In this document: positions 7,040 through 13,534 of the stretch, piece by piece
Layout of the letters: each line of letters opens with the position of its first letter
Numbering within the stretch: position 1 is the first letter of the stretch
Source: an uncultured Eubacteriales bacterium
GTDB taxonomy: Bacteria; Bacillota_I; Bacilli_A; RF39; UBA660
DNA length: 13,534 nucleotides
Reading direction: 5' to 3'
Assembly: GCA_900321645.1 (NCBI GenBank)
Contig: ONWZ01000038.1
Location: 1-13,534 of the forward strand
Notes under the pieces: model-generated
Databases searched by the model: none
Seen by the model: the letters and a program-made list of their open reading frames with translations, nothing else
What the model was told of the DNA's origin: nothing
Translations under genes and position numbers: made by a program

Positions 7040-7415
7040 TATATTCCTCCCAAATCAAATTCATTATTTCATCAATTCTTGTCTTTTTATCATCTAGATA
7101 TAAATAACCAATCAAAGTTTCAAAACCAGTTGCCATCTTATAAGTACCAATATCGGTGTTTTTTGGATGGGTTTCGCGTTTATAATTTCTACCTCTTTTA
7201 ACTATTTCAATCTCCTCATCACTTAAATATTTATTATCAATCAAATAGTTTAATATGTTACTTTGTCCTTTCGCAGAAACATATTTAATAGCTTTCTTCT
7301 GTAATTCTTCAACTTTAGCAATTCCTTTATTGATTAGATAATTCCTAACATATACTTCATATATTGCATCACCTAAATAAGCTAAAGTTATGACATTTAT
7401 TTGTTTTACATTCAT
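7023..7415 (-). CDS. mrnC: Mini-ribonuclease III
   Basis: Mini-RNase III is a dimeric RNase III catalytic domain without the double-stranded-RNA-binding domain; in B. subtilis it trims 23S rRNA ends. The 130-residue protein shows NVITLAYLGDAIYEVYVR at 7-24 with the catalytic Asp16, KRGRN at 73-77, the PKNTD block at 84-88, and GFETLIGYLYL at 97-107 with Glu99. The length is close to the 143 residues of B. subtilis. I chose the ATG at 7415 and not the in-frame codon at 7448, because the extended -10 promoter lies at 7431-7439, so the start of the longer frame would not be in the transcript, and its extra residues (MRIWYNLGGET) match nothing in the family. A weak ribosome site, GGGTGGTG, precedes the ATG. 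First gene of the mrnC-rhodanese-rlmB-sigH operon. Confidence 0.93.
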   Translation of the reverse strand: MNVKQINVITLAYLGDAIYEVYVRNYLINKGIAKVEELQKKAIKYVSAKGQSNILNYLIDNKYLSDEEIEIVKRGRNYKRETHPKNTDIGTYKMATGFETLIGYLYLDDKKTRIDEIMNLIWEEYNEKDN

Positions 7416-7430
7416 AGTTTCACCACCCAA

Positions 7431-7439
7431 ATTATACCA
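7431..7439 (-). promoter_or_regulatory. Extended -10 promoter of the mrnC operon
   Basis: The minus strand has TGG-TATAAT, a perfect extended -10 box, 16 bases upstream of the mrnC ATG. The -35 position (TTTAAT at 7459-7454, 17-base spacer) is poor, as is usual for extended -10 promoters. The leader would be only about 10 bases. Confidence 0.7.
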
Positions 7440-7441
7440 TA

Positions 7442-7470
7442 TTCTCAAAAAAAATTAAATATGTTATAAT
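7442..7470 (+). promoter_or_regulatory. Promoter of the DUF1653 gene
   Basis: TTCTCA (7442-7447), 17 bases, then a perfect TATAAT (7465-7470), 17 bases before the ATG at 7488. The -35 half overlaps the upstream part of the divergent mrnC promoter, so polymerase can probably occupy only one of them at a time. Confidence 0.65.
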
Positions 7471-7487
7471 CTATTTGTGAGGTGCTT

Positions 7488-7715
7488 ATGAGAAAAATAG
7501 TAATTGGCAAGACATATCGTCATTTCAAAGGGAACCTATATAAAGTAATCGATATTGTTAACGATAGTGAATCTGATGGACAAGTAGTTATTTATGAGGC
7601 ATTATATGGCGAACATACTAGGTGGGCTAGACCATATGATATGTTTAATAGTGCGGTTGATAAAGTTAAATATCCAGATGTTAAGCAAGAATATCGTTTT
7701 GAAGCAATTGATTAG
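7488..7715 (+). CDS. DUF1653 family protein
   Basis: A 75-residue protein that fits the DUF1653 family: GKTYRHFKGNLYKVIDIV at 7-24, then VVIYEALYGEHTRWARPYDMF at 33-53. The family pattern is a Y-x-H-[FY]-K-G-x-x-Y opening and a Y-x-x-L-Y-x-x-x-x-x-W-x-R-P-x-x-M-F core. The biochemical role of the family is not known; it is small and predicted to be soluble and beta-rich. I place the start at ATG 7488, with GAGG at 7479-7482 and a 5-base gap, rather than the in-frame GTG at 7482, which overlaps the ribosome site. It is the only plus-strand gene here, with its own promoter and a terminator shared with nifJ. Confidence 0.9.
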   Translation: MRKIVIGKTYRHFKGNLYKVIDIVNDSESDGQVVIYEALYGEHTRWARPYDMFNSAVDKVKYPDVKQEYRFEAID

Positions 7716-7723
7716 TAGTACCT

Positions 7724-7752
7724 AAAAAGGCGACAGTATGTCGTCTTTTTTT
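7724..7752. terminator. Bidirectional terminator between DUF1653 and nifJ
   Basis: A5-GGCGACA-GTA-TGTCGTC-T7. The seven-pair stem (one G-U) is flanked by an A-run on the left and a T-run on the right, so it ends transcripts from both sides: the plus-strand gene ending at 7715 and the minus-strand gene ending at 7759. Confidence 0.88.
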
Positions 7753-7758
7753 GTTAAC

Positions 7759-10700
7759 TTATAGTTTACTATAGTAATCGTATCGATTCTTAGCCCACTC
7801 TTTTTGCATATTTAATAGTCTTTCGGCATCCTCTGGATTAACTTTCTTTAAGTTAGCATATCTATTTTCATTAGATAAGAATTCATCATATTTAGTTTCA
7901 TCGATTTCTTTTGAATCTAAAGTAAATGTTCCAGCATCAGGATTAGCTCTAAATGTTAAGAAGTAACCACATTCGGTTGCTAATTTAGAGTCGTCAAGGC
8001 TATGATCCATACCTGTTTTGATACCATGTTCAATACATGGTGCATAAGCAATAATGATTGAAGGCCCTTTATGATTATTTGCTTCTTGAAGGGCTTTTAA
8101 GTATTGCTCTTTATTATAACCAATATTGACACAAGCCACATAGACATGTGGATAGCACATTGCCATTCTTGCTAAATCTTTCTTATAGTTTGTTTTACCA
8201 CTAGCGGTAAATGATGCAATTGAACCGAGATTACTAGACTTGGAAGATTGACCGCCAGTATTTGAATATACCTCTGTATCTAAAATTAGAATATTAATAT
8301 TTTCGTTGGTTGATAAAACATGATCTAATCCACCATAACCGATATCATAAGCAAATCCATCACCACCGATAATCCACATTGATTTTGGTACTATATAATC
8401 GCGAAGTTCATTTAATTGAGGATGCTTTTTAAAATCAATTTCATGATATACATCTTTACAAATATTATAATCATCCATGTTATCTAACCATTTAGTAAAT
8501 ACTGGATCATTATGGCTTTCCATATATTTTTTAATTTTATCTCTTTTAATATTGATACCGGTCTTAATACCTAAACCAAATTCGGAATTGTCTTCAAATA
8601 AACTATTAGCCCAAGGAATACTGTAAGGAGTCGAAGGAGCACTAGCTCCGTAGATTGAAGAACAACCTGTCGCATTGGCAATAATTAAATTATCATTAAA
8701 TAATTGGGTTAAGTTTTTAATATAAGCTGTTTCACCACAACCTGCACAAGCACCTGAATATTCAAATTTTGGATCAGTAAATTCAAGATTTTTAACATTA
8801 ACTATGTTGCTTTCATACTTAATTTTATGTTCATTTAAATAATTATAATTATCATTTGTGAATTTACTCTTATTATATTTATTCATTTCAAGCGCCTTGT
8901 TGCCACCTTTTCCAGGACACATATTGGCGCATAAACCACAACCAGTACAATCTTCATATGAAATACCGATTGCGAACTTTTTATCTTTCGGCATCATACT
9001 TGGAATAGCATCTGGATATTTATCATCATTTTCTAGTAAATATGGTCTAATTACGCCATGTGGACAAACAAAGGCACATTGATTACATTCGATACAATTT
9101 TCTTTTATCCAGCAAGGAACATTTTCGGCAATATCACGTTTTTCATATTTTGTCGTTCCACCTGGATAGATACCATTCATTTTATCAATAAAGGCGCTAA
9201 CTGGCAGTTCATTTCCTTTAAGTAAACCGATTTGTTCCTCAAATGATAAATCTTTTTTCTCAGCATAGTTTAAATTAATCCAATCTTCATCGATGGTGAC
9301 TTTATGCATATTTTTAACAGCTTCATCGACAATTTGATTATTGACATTGACAACGGCATCACCTTTATGTTGGAAACGTTTTTTATTAGTTTCTTTCATA
9401 ATATCCATTACTTTTTTTGTATCGATAATCTTAATAATATCAAAGATACATATTTCCATACAAGTACTAATCTTGTTTTTAAGGCCTAATTCATTTACCA
9501 ATTTGTAGGCATCGATGGTATATAGATTAACGTGCTTTTTAGCAAGTAAATATTTAATTTTATCCGGCAAAGAGGCTTTTAGCTTTGCCTCATCTAATTT
9601 GGTATTTAAGAAAAGGGTTCCATGATCCTTTAAATTATCGATAACATCATATTTATAGATATATTCTTCTTTTGAAATGACAACTAATGAAGGATTACCA
9701 ACGTAGTATGGTTTTTTAATTTTTTCATTGCCAATACGCATATGGCTTCTAGTTACACCACCTGATTTTTTAGAATCATATTGGAAATATCCTTGAACAT
9801 AATTATCAGTATTATCACCGATAATTTTAATGATATCTTTACAAGTAGAGACCATTCCATCAGAGCCATAACCATAGATTAAAAATTCAGTCATCTTACT
9901 TGGAATTGTAAAATCTTCATTGACTTTTAAACTTAAGCCTGTTACATCGTCGTTGATACCGATCGTAAAGTTATGATGGGCATCTTCTTTTTCTAAATAA
10001 TCAAATACAGCTTTAATTTGGGCTGGACTAGTATCTTTAGAGGATAATCCATATCTACCGCCAATCACTTTAATATTTCTTTCGCAAAGGGCAGCCATAA
10101 CATCTAAGTATAATGGTTCACCATTTGCTGCAGGTTCTTTCGTACGATCGAGTACAGCTACCTTTTTAACTGTCTTAGGTAATACTGCTAATAAGTGCTT
10201 ATTGCTGAATGGACGATATAAATGAACTTCAATCATTCCATATTTTTTACCATTTTTATTTAGATAATTGACAACTTCTCGCGTAGTATCACAAACACTA
10301 CCCATAGCAATAATTACGTGCGTTGCTTCATTATCACCATAGTAATTAAATGGTTTAAAGTTACTACCGGTAATTTTATTTATTTCATTCATATAATCTT
10401 CAACAATTGTAGGAACTTCATCATATACTTTGTTTCTTGCTTCAGCGTTTTGAAAATAAATATCATCATTTTGAGCTGTCCCTCTAGTATTATAATTTTC
10501 ATTATTCATTGCATGGTTGCGAAAATCAGTTAAAGCCTTTTCATCGATTAAAGACCTTACTTTATCAAAATCGATAAGTTCAATTTTATCTATTTCATGA
10601 CTAGTTCTAAATCCATCAAAGAAATTAACAAATGGTAAAGACGCTTTGATAGCGGATAAATGAGCTATATTAGCCATTCGATAGGCATCTTCAGGATGCG

Positions 10701-11127
10701 ACGAAGATAACATACATACTCCAGTTTGTCTAATTGCATAAATATCTTGATGATCACCAAAGATACTTAAGGCATGAGTCGCTAAACTACGTGCTGCTAC
10801 ATGCAATACGGCTGGTAGCATTTCCCCAGCCATTTTATATAAAGTAGGAATCATTAATAATAATCCTTGACTTGCTGTAAATGTTGTGGCTAGTACTCCT
10901 GATTGAAGAGCACCATGCACTAAAGCAACTGCTCCAGCTTCAGACTGCATTTCCACAACTTTCACTTTATTATTCCAAAAATTATAATTCTCGTCGTGTG
11001 ACAAAACATCAACTTTTTCAGCCATCGGACTAGCTGGTGTAATTGGATATATTCCACATAATTCACTAAATTTATATGCCACAGTGCTGACTGCTTCATT
11101 GGCATCCATTGTTTTATATTTACTCAT
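7759..11127 (-). CDS. nifJ: Pyruvate:ferredoxin (flavodoxin) oxidoreductase
   Basis: A single-chain PFOR of 1122 residues (usual size 1170-1200) that oxidises pyruvate with CoA to acetyl-CoA and CO2 and passes electrons to ferredoxin or flavodoxin. Domain I has the YPITPASPM loop (27-35, Thr30), the thiamine-activating Glu63 and the pyruvate-binding Arg113. The ferredoxin-like domain has C678, C681, C684, C688 and C727, C730, C733, C737 for two 4Fe-4S clusters. The third cluster uses C794, C797, C822 and C1031. The thiamine diphosphate motif is GGDGFAYDIGYGG around 921-933 with YSNTGGQ after it. Nothing essential is missing; the shortfall lies in loops and the C-terminal end, where the long Desulfovibrio extension is absent. 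GAGAGGTG precedes the ATG. A single-gene unit with its own promoter and a shared terminator. It implies anaerobic fermentative metabolism. Confidence 0.97.
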   Translation of the reverse strand: MSKYKTMDANEAVSTVAYKFSELCGIYPITPASPMAEKVDVLSHDENYNFWNNKVKVVEMQSEAGAVALVHGALQSGVLATTFTASQGLLLMIPTLYKMAGEMLPAVLHVAARSLATHALSIFGDHQDIYAIRQTGVCMLSSSHPEDAYRMANIAHLSAIKASLPFVNFFDGFRTSHEIDKIELIDFDKVRSLIDEKALTDFRNHAMNNENYNTRGTAQNDDIYFQNAEARNKVYDEVPTIVEDYMNEINKITGSNFKPFNYYGDNEATHVIIAMGSVCDTTREVVNYLNKNGKKYGMIEVHLYRPFSNKHLLAVLPKTVKKVAVLDRTKEPAANGEPLYLDVMAALCERNIKVIGGRYGLSSKDTSPAQIKAVFDYLEKEDAHHNFTIGINDDVTGLSLKVNEDFTIPSKMTEFLIYGYGSDGMVSTCKDIIKIIGDNTDNYVQGYFQYDSKKSGGVTRSHMRIGNEKIKKPYYVGNPSLVVISKEEYIYKYDVIDNLKDHGTLFLNTKLDEAKLKASLPDKIKYLLAKKHVNLYTIDAYKLVNELGLKNKISTCMEICIFDIIKIIDTKKVMDIMKETNKKRFQHKGDAVVNVNNQIVDEAVKNMHKVTIDEDWINLNYAEKKDLSFEEQIGLLKGNELPVSAFIDKMNGIYPGGTTKYEKRDIAENVPCWIKENCIECNQCAFVCPHGVIRPYLLENDDKYPDAIPSMMPKDKKFAIGISYEDCTGCGLCANMCPGKGGNKALEMNKYNKSKFTNDNYNYLNEHKIKYESNIVNVKNLEFTDPKFEYSGACAGCGETAYIKNLTQLFNDNLIIANATGCSSIYGASAPSTPYSIPWANSLFEDNSEFGLGIKTGINIKRDKIKKYMESHNDPVFTKWLDNMDDYNICKDVYHEIDFKKHPQLNELRDYIVPKSMWIIGGDGFAYDIGYGGLDHVLSTNENINILILDTEVYSNTGGQSSKSSNLGSIASFTASGKTNYKKDLARMAMCYPHVYVACVNIGYNKEQYLKALQEANNHKGPSIIIAYAPCIEHGIKTGMDHSLDDSKLATECGYFLTFRANPDAGTFTLDSKEIDETKYDEFLSNENRYANLKKVNPEDAERLLNMQKEWAKNRYDYYSKL

Positions 11128-11153
11128 TTGTATACACCTCTCATCTAATATTA

Positions 11154-11182
11154 ATTATATAATAAATGAATGGAATATTCAA
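11154..11182 (-). promoter_or_regulatory. Promoter of nifJ
   Basis: The minus strand has TTGAAT (11182-11177), 17 bases, then TATAAT (11159-11154), 26 bases before the nifJ start. This is one of the best sigma-A matches in the window, as expected for an abundant central enzyme. No clear Rex operator (TTGTGAA-N4-TTCACAA type) is seen. Confidence 0.65.
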
Positions 11183-11186
11183 TAAT

Positions 11187-11217
11187 AAAAAAGCCTTACT
11201 CAGCACAAGTAAAGCCT
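11187..11217 (-). terminator. Intrinsic terminator of the lipoprotein gene
   Basis: The minus strand reads GCTTTACT-TGTGCTG-AGTAAGGC-T6. The eight-pair stem has one G-U pair and can be extended outward through a further G-U and A-T pairs. The last six codons and the stop of the lipoprotein gene lie in the hairpin. Confidence 0.8.
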
Positions 11218-11795
11218 TGAATAGTATAATTGCTTCTTAATGTATCGATATCTCTTGATAAATTTAATGTTGCTAAATCATTATCACTAATTTGATCATA
11301 ATCAATAACGTATGTTACACGATAATCATTGTCGGTTATATCATTGGTATTTTGAACTGAAAAACCGGGCATATTGCCATATGTACTTTGAACACTGGCA
11401 TGTCTATCACGAAGTCCAGCAATATCAATAATAGTATTTGTAACACCATTTATAATATTATCGATGGCACTACCGACAACTCCATCGATAATTCCATCAT
11501 TATCAGGATAAGTATCATTAGTTGTACCATCTGTACCTGTACCAACTCCATCTATATTTTCATCAGTTCCATCATTGGTCATATCATTATAGTCGTTGGC
11601 ATTATCTTGGTGATAATCATAAGTAACACGTAATTTCTTTACTTCAGTACCTTGATAATCAATATTATATGTCATTTTTGTAGTTAAATAAGTACCGGTA
11701 TTTTGATAAGTACAACTCATTGTCTTGGTAGCACCCATGCCACAGCCAGTAAGCATAAAACTACATATTCCTATTAAAACAATCAATTTTTTCAT
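11196..11795 (-). CDS. Lipoprotein with an Asp/Asn/Gly/Thr-rich linker (DUF1307/YehR-like?)
   Basis: A 199-residue protein with a clear lipoprotein signal, MKKLIVLIGICSFMLTGC, cleaved before Cys18. Residues 27-62 alternate like beta strands (SCTYQNTG, MTYNIDYQG, KKLRVTYDY). Residues 63-106 are low-complexity and acidic, built of D, N, G and T. The part from 142 to 199 (PGFSVQNTN, YRVTYVIDYDQIS, DIDTLRSNYTIQGFTC) again looks like a compact strand-helix unit. The two halves recall the layout of DUF1307/YehR lipoproteins: a CTY-type start, K-V-x-K strand, then G-hydrophobic, T-x-x-I-D-Y and a short helix. That assignment is a suggestion only. Cys28 and Cys197 might pair. GGAGG at 11805-11801 sets the start. 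Single gene between the asnS and its own terminator; function unknown. Confidence 0.85.
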   Translation of the reverse strand: MKKLIVLIGICSFMLTGCGMGATKTMSCTYQNTGTYLTTKMTYNIDYQGTEVKKLRVTYDYHQDNANDYNDMTNDGTDENIDGVGTGTDGTTNDTYPDNDGIIDGVVGSAIDNIINGVTNTIIDIAGLRDRHASVQSTYGNMPGFSVQNTNDITDNDYRVTYVIDYDQISDNDLATLNLSRDIDTLRSNYTIQGFTCAE

Positions 11796-11843
11796 TTTTT
11801 CCTCCTTTTATTACTATTATTTACGTATTTTAATAAAAAATAA

Positions 11844-11860
11844 TTGTTAAATTTTAACAA
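11844..11860. promoter_or_regulatory. Perfect palindrome upstream of the lipoprotein gene
   Basis: TTGTTAAATTTTAACAA: two perfect 8-base arms around a single T. It lies about 50 bases upstream of the lipoprotein start, directly after the T-run of the asnS terminator. The best -10 candidate for the lipoprotein gene is TAAAAT at 11832-11827, so the palindrome would cover the region just upstream of it, a normal place for an operator. It is all but two bases A/T, so chance cannot be excluded. Confidence 0.45.
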
Positions 11861-11881
11861 AAAAAGAAGGCTTTTGCCCTC
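11859..11881 (-). terminator. Intrinsic terminator of asnS
   Basis: The minus strand reads GAGGGC-AAAA-GCCTTC-T7, a six-pair stem with one G-U pair directly after the asnS TAA. Confidence 0.88.
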
Positions 11882-13252
11882 TTAATAATCACAGTTTCCA
11901 GGTGTTCTAGGATAAGGAATTACATCTCTTATGTTATCGACACCAGTTAAATAAATAATTAGTCTTTCAAAACCCATACCAAATCCGGAATGAACACATC
12001 CACCAAATTTACGTAGATTTAGATACCAATCTAATTCATCTTGCTTCATACCTAATTCATCCATTCTATTAACTAGTTTATCATAATCTTCTTCTCTTTG
12101 ACTTCCACCCATCAGCTCACCAGCACCAGGCACTTCCAAATCTACTGCTGCCACTGTTTTACCATCTGGATTTTGTTTCATATAAAATGCCTTAATGTCC
12201 TTTGGCCAATTCTTAATAAATACTGGTCCATTAAAGTATTCAGTAATATATTTTTCGTGTTCTTTGGCAATATCTTCACCATATTCTGGCTGAAATTCCC
12301 ATTTAACCGGAGCTTCTTTTAAAATTTTAATTACCTCTTCATGATCGATTCTTGTGAATTTACTATTAATTAATTTATTTAATTTTTCTAATAAACCGTT
12401 TTCTACGAATTTATCAAAGAATTCCATTTCTTCTGGTAAATTATCTAAAACATATTTAACAACATACTTAAGCATCTCTTCCATAATGTTCATATCACCT
12501 TCTAAATCGCAGAAAGCAATTTCAGGTTCAATCATCCAAAACTCTGACGCATGGGTCTTAGTATTTGAGTTTTCGGCTCGAAATGTTGGTCCAAATGTAT
12601 ATGTCTTTTTATAAGATAGAGCAAATGATTCAGCTTGTAATTGACCGCTTACAGTGAGTGAAGCCGGTTTTCCAAAGAAATCTTTTGTGTAATCTACCTT
12701 GCCGCTTTTAGCTACTTTATCTAAATCTAAAGTAGTTACTTGGAACATTTCTCCGGCACCTTCAGCATCAGCTGCCGTAATTATTGGGGCATGAAAGTAT
12801 ACATATCCATTATCTTGGAAATACTTATGAATAGCATACGCTGCGACACTTCTTACTCTAAATACAGCGCCAAACAAATTAGTTCTAGTTCTAAGATATG
12901 CTTGTTCTCTTAAAAATTCTCTTGTATGTCTTTTTGGTTGAATTGGATAATCTTCTGGACAATCACCCTCGAGTTTATAACTAATTAACTTCATTTCGAT
13001 TGATTGGCCAGTCCCTTCAGATTTAATTATCTTACCAGCAACAGTAATGGCACTACCAATATGTAACTTTTGAATTTCTTCAAAATCATCTAAACTATTA
13101 TCATAAACAATTTGCAAATTCTTAAAATAAGTTCCATCATTAAAATCAATAAAACCGAATTCTTTTTGTTTACGATGATTCTTAATCCAACCGCTAATAC
13201 TTACTTCTTTATTAATATAATCTTCTGCAAATAAATCTTTAACATCTATCAT
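11882..13252 (-). CDS. asnS: Asparagine--tRNA ligase
   Basis: A class IIb aminoacyl-tRNA synthetase of 456 residues that charges tRNA-Asn with asparagine. An OB-fold anticodon-binding domain comes first (VSISGWIKNHRKQKEFGFIDF, about 17-37). The catalytic core shows motif 1 around FRVRSVAAYAIHKYF, motif 2 GPTFRAENSNTKTHASEFWM (222-241), and motif 3 GFGMGFERLIIYL (423-435), ending in YPRTPGN, the usual AsnRS and not AspRS ending. The length suits bacterial AsnRS (about 430-466). I start at ATG 13252: GAGGAG at 13266-13261 is eight bases upstream, whereas the in-frame GTG at 13261 overlaps that ribosome site. A 3-codon-shorter N terminus results. It has its own extended -10 promoter and a terminator. 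The leader is too short for a T-box. Confidence 0.97.
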   Translation of the reverse strand: MIDVKDLFAEDYINKEVSISGWIKNHRKQKEFGFIDFNDGTYFKNLQIVYDNSLDDFEEIQKLHIGSAITVAGKIIKSEGTGQSIEMKLISYKLEGDCPEDYPIQPKRHTREFLREQAYLRTRTNLFGAVFRVRSVAAYAIHKYFQDNGYVYFHAPIITAADAEGAGEMFQVTTLDLDKVAKSGKVDYTKDFFGKPASLTVSGQLQAESFALSYKKTYTFGPTFRAENSNTKTHASEFWMIEPEIAFCDLEGDMNIMEEMLKYVVKYVLDNLPEEMEFFDKFVENGLLEKLNKLINSKFTRIDHEEVIKILKEAPVKWEFQPEYGEDIAKEHEKYITEYFNGPVFIKNWPKDIKAFYMKQNPDGKTVAAVDLEVPGAGELMGGSQREEDYDKLVNRMDELGMKQDELDWYLNLRKFGGCVHSGFGMGFERLIIYLTGVDNIRDVIPYPRTPGNCDY

Positions 13253-13273
13253 GCATATCACTCCTCAACACAT

Positions 13274-13282
13274 ATTATACCA
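13274..13282 (-). promoter_or_regulatory. Extended -10 promoter of asnS
   Basis: The minus strand has TGG-TATAAT, identical to the mrnC promoter core, 21 bases before the asnS ATG. No good -35 box lies at 16-18 bases. The XRE gene stops only 13 bases upstream of the element and no terminator separates them, so some read-through into asnS is also possible. Confidence 0.7.
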
Positions 13283-13295
13283 TAAAATAAGCATA

Positions 13296-13534
13296 TTATA
13301 TATCAATTTTACTGGCTGCTTCAAAAAATCTTCTTGGATCGGCACTAATATGATTGTATAGTACTTTTTGATTTCTTAGTTCATTAATAATATTGATATC
13401 ATTACTAGCTAACATGATTGAAAAATTTCCAGTATCTTCGTTAATTACGTTGAGTTCTCTTCCTAAGAGGTAATCTGCCGAAACATTGAAAATACGCAAA
13501 ATTGTCAAAAGAGTTTGCATACTTGGATTTCTTA
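13296..13534 (-). CDS. XRE-family helix-turn-helix regulator, C-terminal fragment
   Basis: The 5' end lies beyond the right edge; 79 codons are visible. The fragment begins RNPSMQTLLTILRIFNVSAD and continues YLLGRELN, which is the last two helices of an HTH_XRE (Cro/C1) domain with its usual P-S-x-x-T-L and DYLLG marks. The internal Met within this run is not the start, since the domain continues upstream in the same frame. The remaining 50 residues are a helical tail (NDINIINELRNQKVLYNHI, then DPRRFFEAASK) of a kind common in small Bacillota regulators, perhaps for dimerisation. Its target is unknown. It ends 43 bases before asnS on the same strand with no terminator between. Confidence 0.85.
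   Translation of the reverse strand, partial: RNPSMQTLLTILRIFNVSADYLLGRELNVINEDTGNFSIMLASNDINIINELRNQKVLYNHISADPRRFFEAASKIDI

Noticed and set aside
7416..7448. Longer mrnC with an 11-residue N-terminal extension
   Set aside because: The upstream codon lies before the extended -10 element at 7431-7439, so it would not be in the transcript, and the extension matches nothing in Mini-RNase III.
8858..10533. Plus-strand frames opposite nifJ
   Set aside because: All are antisense shadows of a gene with intact catalytic motifs; none has a promoter or ribosome site that I can see.
7759..11127. PFOR truncated or frameshifted because it is about 50 residues short
   Set aside because: All cluster cysteines, Glu63, Arg113 and the thiamine motif are present in one frame; only loops and the C-terminal extension are shorter.
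11388..11633. Plus-strand reading frame rich in Ile, Ser, Asn and Thr
   Set aside because: It is the antisense of the low-complexity part of the lipoprotein gene and has no ribosome site or recognisable product.
13253..13261. GTG start of asnS three codons upstream
   Set aside because: The GTG overlaps the GAGGAG ribosome site; ATG at 13252 has a normal 8-base spacing.
13253..13300. T-box or other riboswitch upstream of asnS
   Set aside because: Only about 43 bases separate asnS from the preceding gene, with a promoter inside them; there is no room for a T-box and no such motif.
1..13534. Mobile element, CRISPR array, phage or defence cassette
   Set aside because: No transposase, integrase, regularly spaced repeats, terminal repeats or foreign-looking gene block was found; genes are core functions with uniform base use.

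Overview
The window is a compact, AT-rich stretch (about one third G+C by eye) of a bacterial chromosome. Protein similarity, the sigH-region gene order, the GGAGG ribosome sites and the short hairpin-plus-T terminators all point to a low-GC Bacillota. Pyruvate:ferredoxin oxidoreductase suggests an anaerobe. A full-length SpoIVA, a SigH-type sigma factor and a sigma-E-like promoter suggest an endospore former or a recent descendant of one. I cannot place it below phylum from the sequence. All genes read with the standard code.

Layout, left to right. The 5' end of an HU gene (hup, minus, cut by the left edge) is followed by spoIVA (minus), a membrane-anchored protein of unknown function (minus) and uvrA (minus). 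A tight minus-strand operon then runs in transcription order mrnC, rhodanese lipoprotein, rlmB, sigH, between about 7415 and 5402. A short DUF1653 gene at 7488-7715 is the only plus-strand gene. It diverges from mrnC over overlapping promoters and converges on the nifJ-type PFOR gene over a shared bidirectional terminator. Next come an Asp/Gly/Thr-rich lipoprotein gene, asnS and the 3' end of an XRE-family regulator gene cut by the right edge, all minus.

Most transcription units outside the mrnC-sigH operon are single genes with their own promoter and intrinsic terminator. No stretch over 300 bases lacks a gene; the largest gap is about 150 bases, between spoIVA and hup. The genes serve core functions: RNA maturation and ribosome modification (mrnC, rlmB), Asn-tRNA charging (asnS), excision repair (uvrA), anaerobic pyruvate oxidation (nifJ), nucleoid structure (hup), and sporulation entry and coat assembly (sigH, spoIVA). 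I found no mobile element, CRISPR array, RNA gene, toxin-antitoxin or defence cassette, and nothing that amounts to a new multi-gene system. The points worth a second look are the sigma-E-like promoter of spoIVA, a rhodanese lipoprotein where yacP/rae1 sits in Bacillus, the acidic lipoprotein, the unknown membrane-anchored protein, several small palindromes in control regions, and the absence of UGA from all annotated genes.
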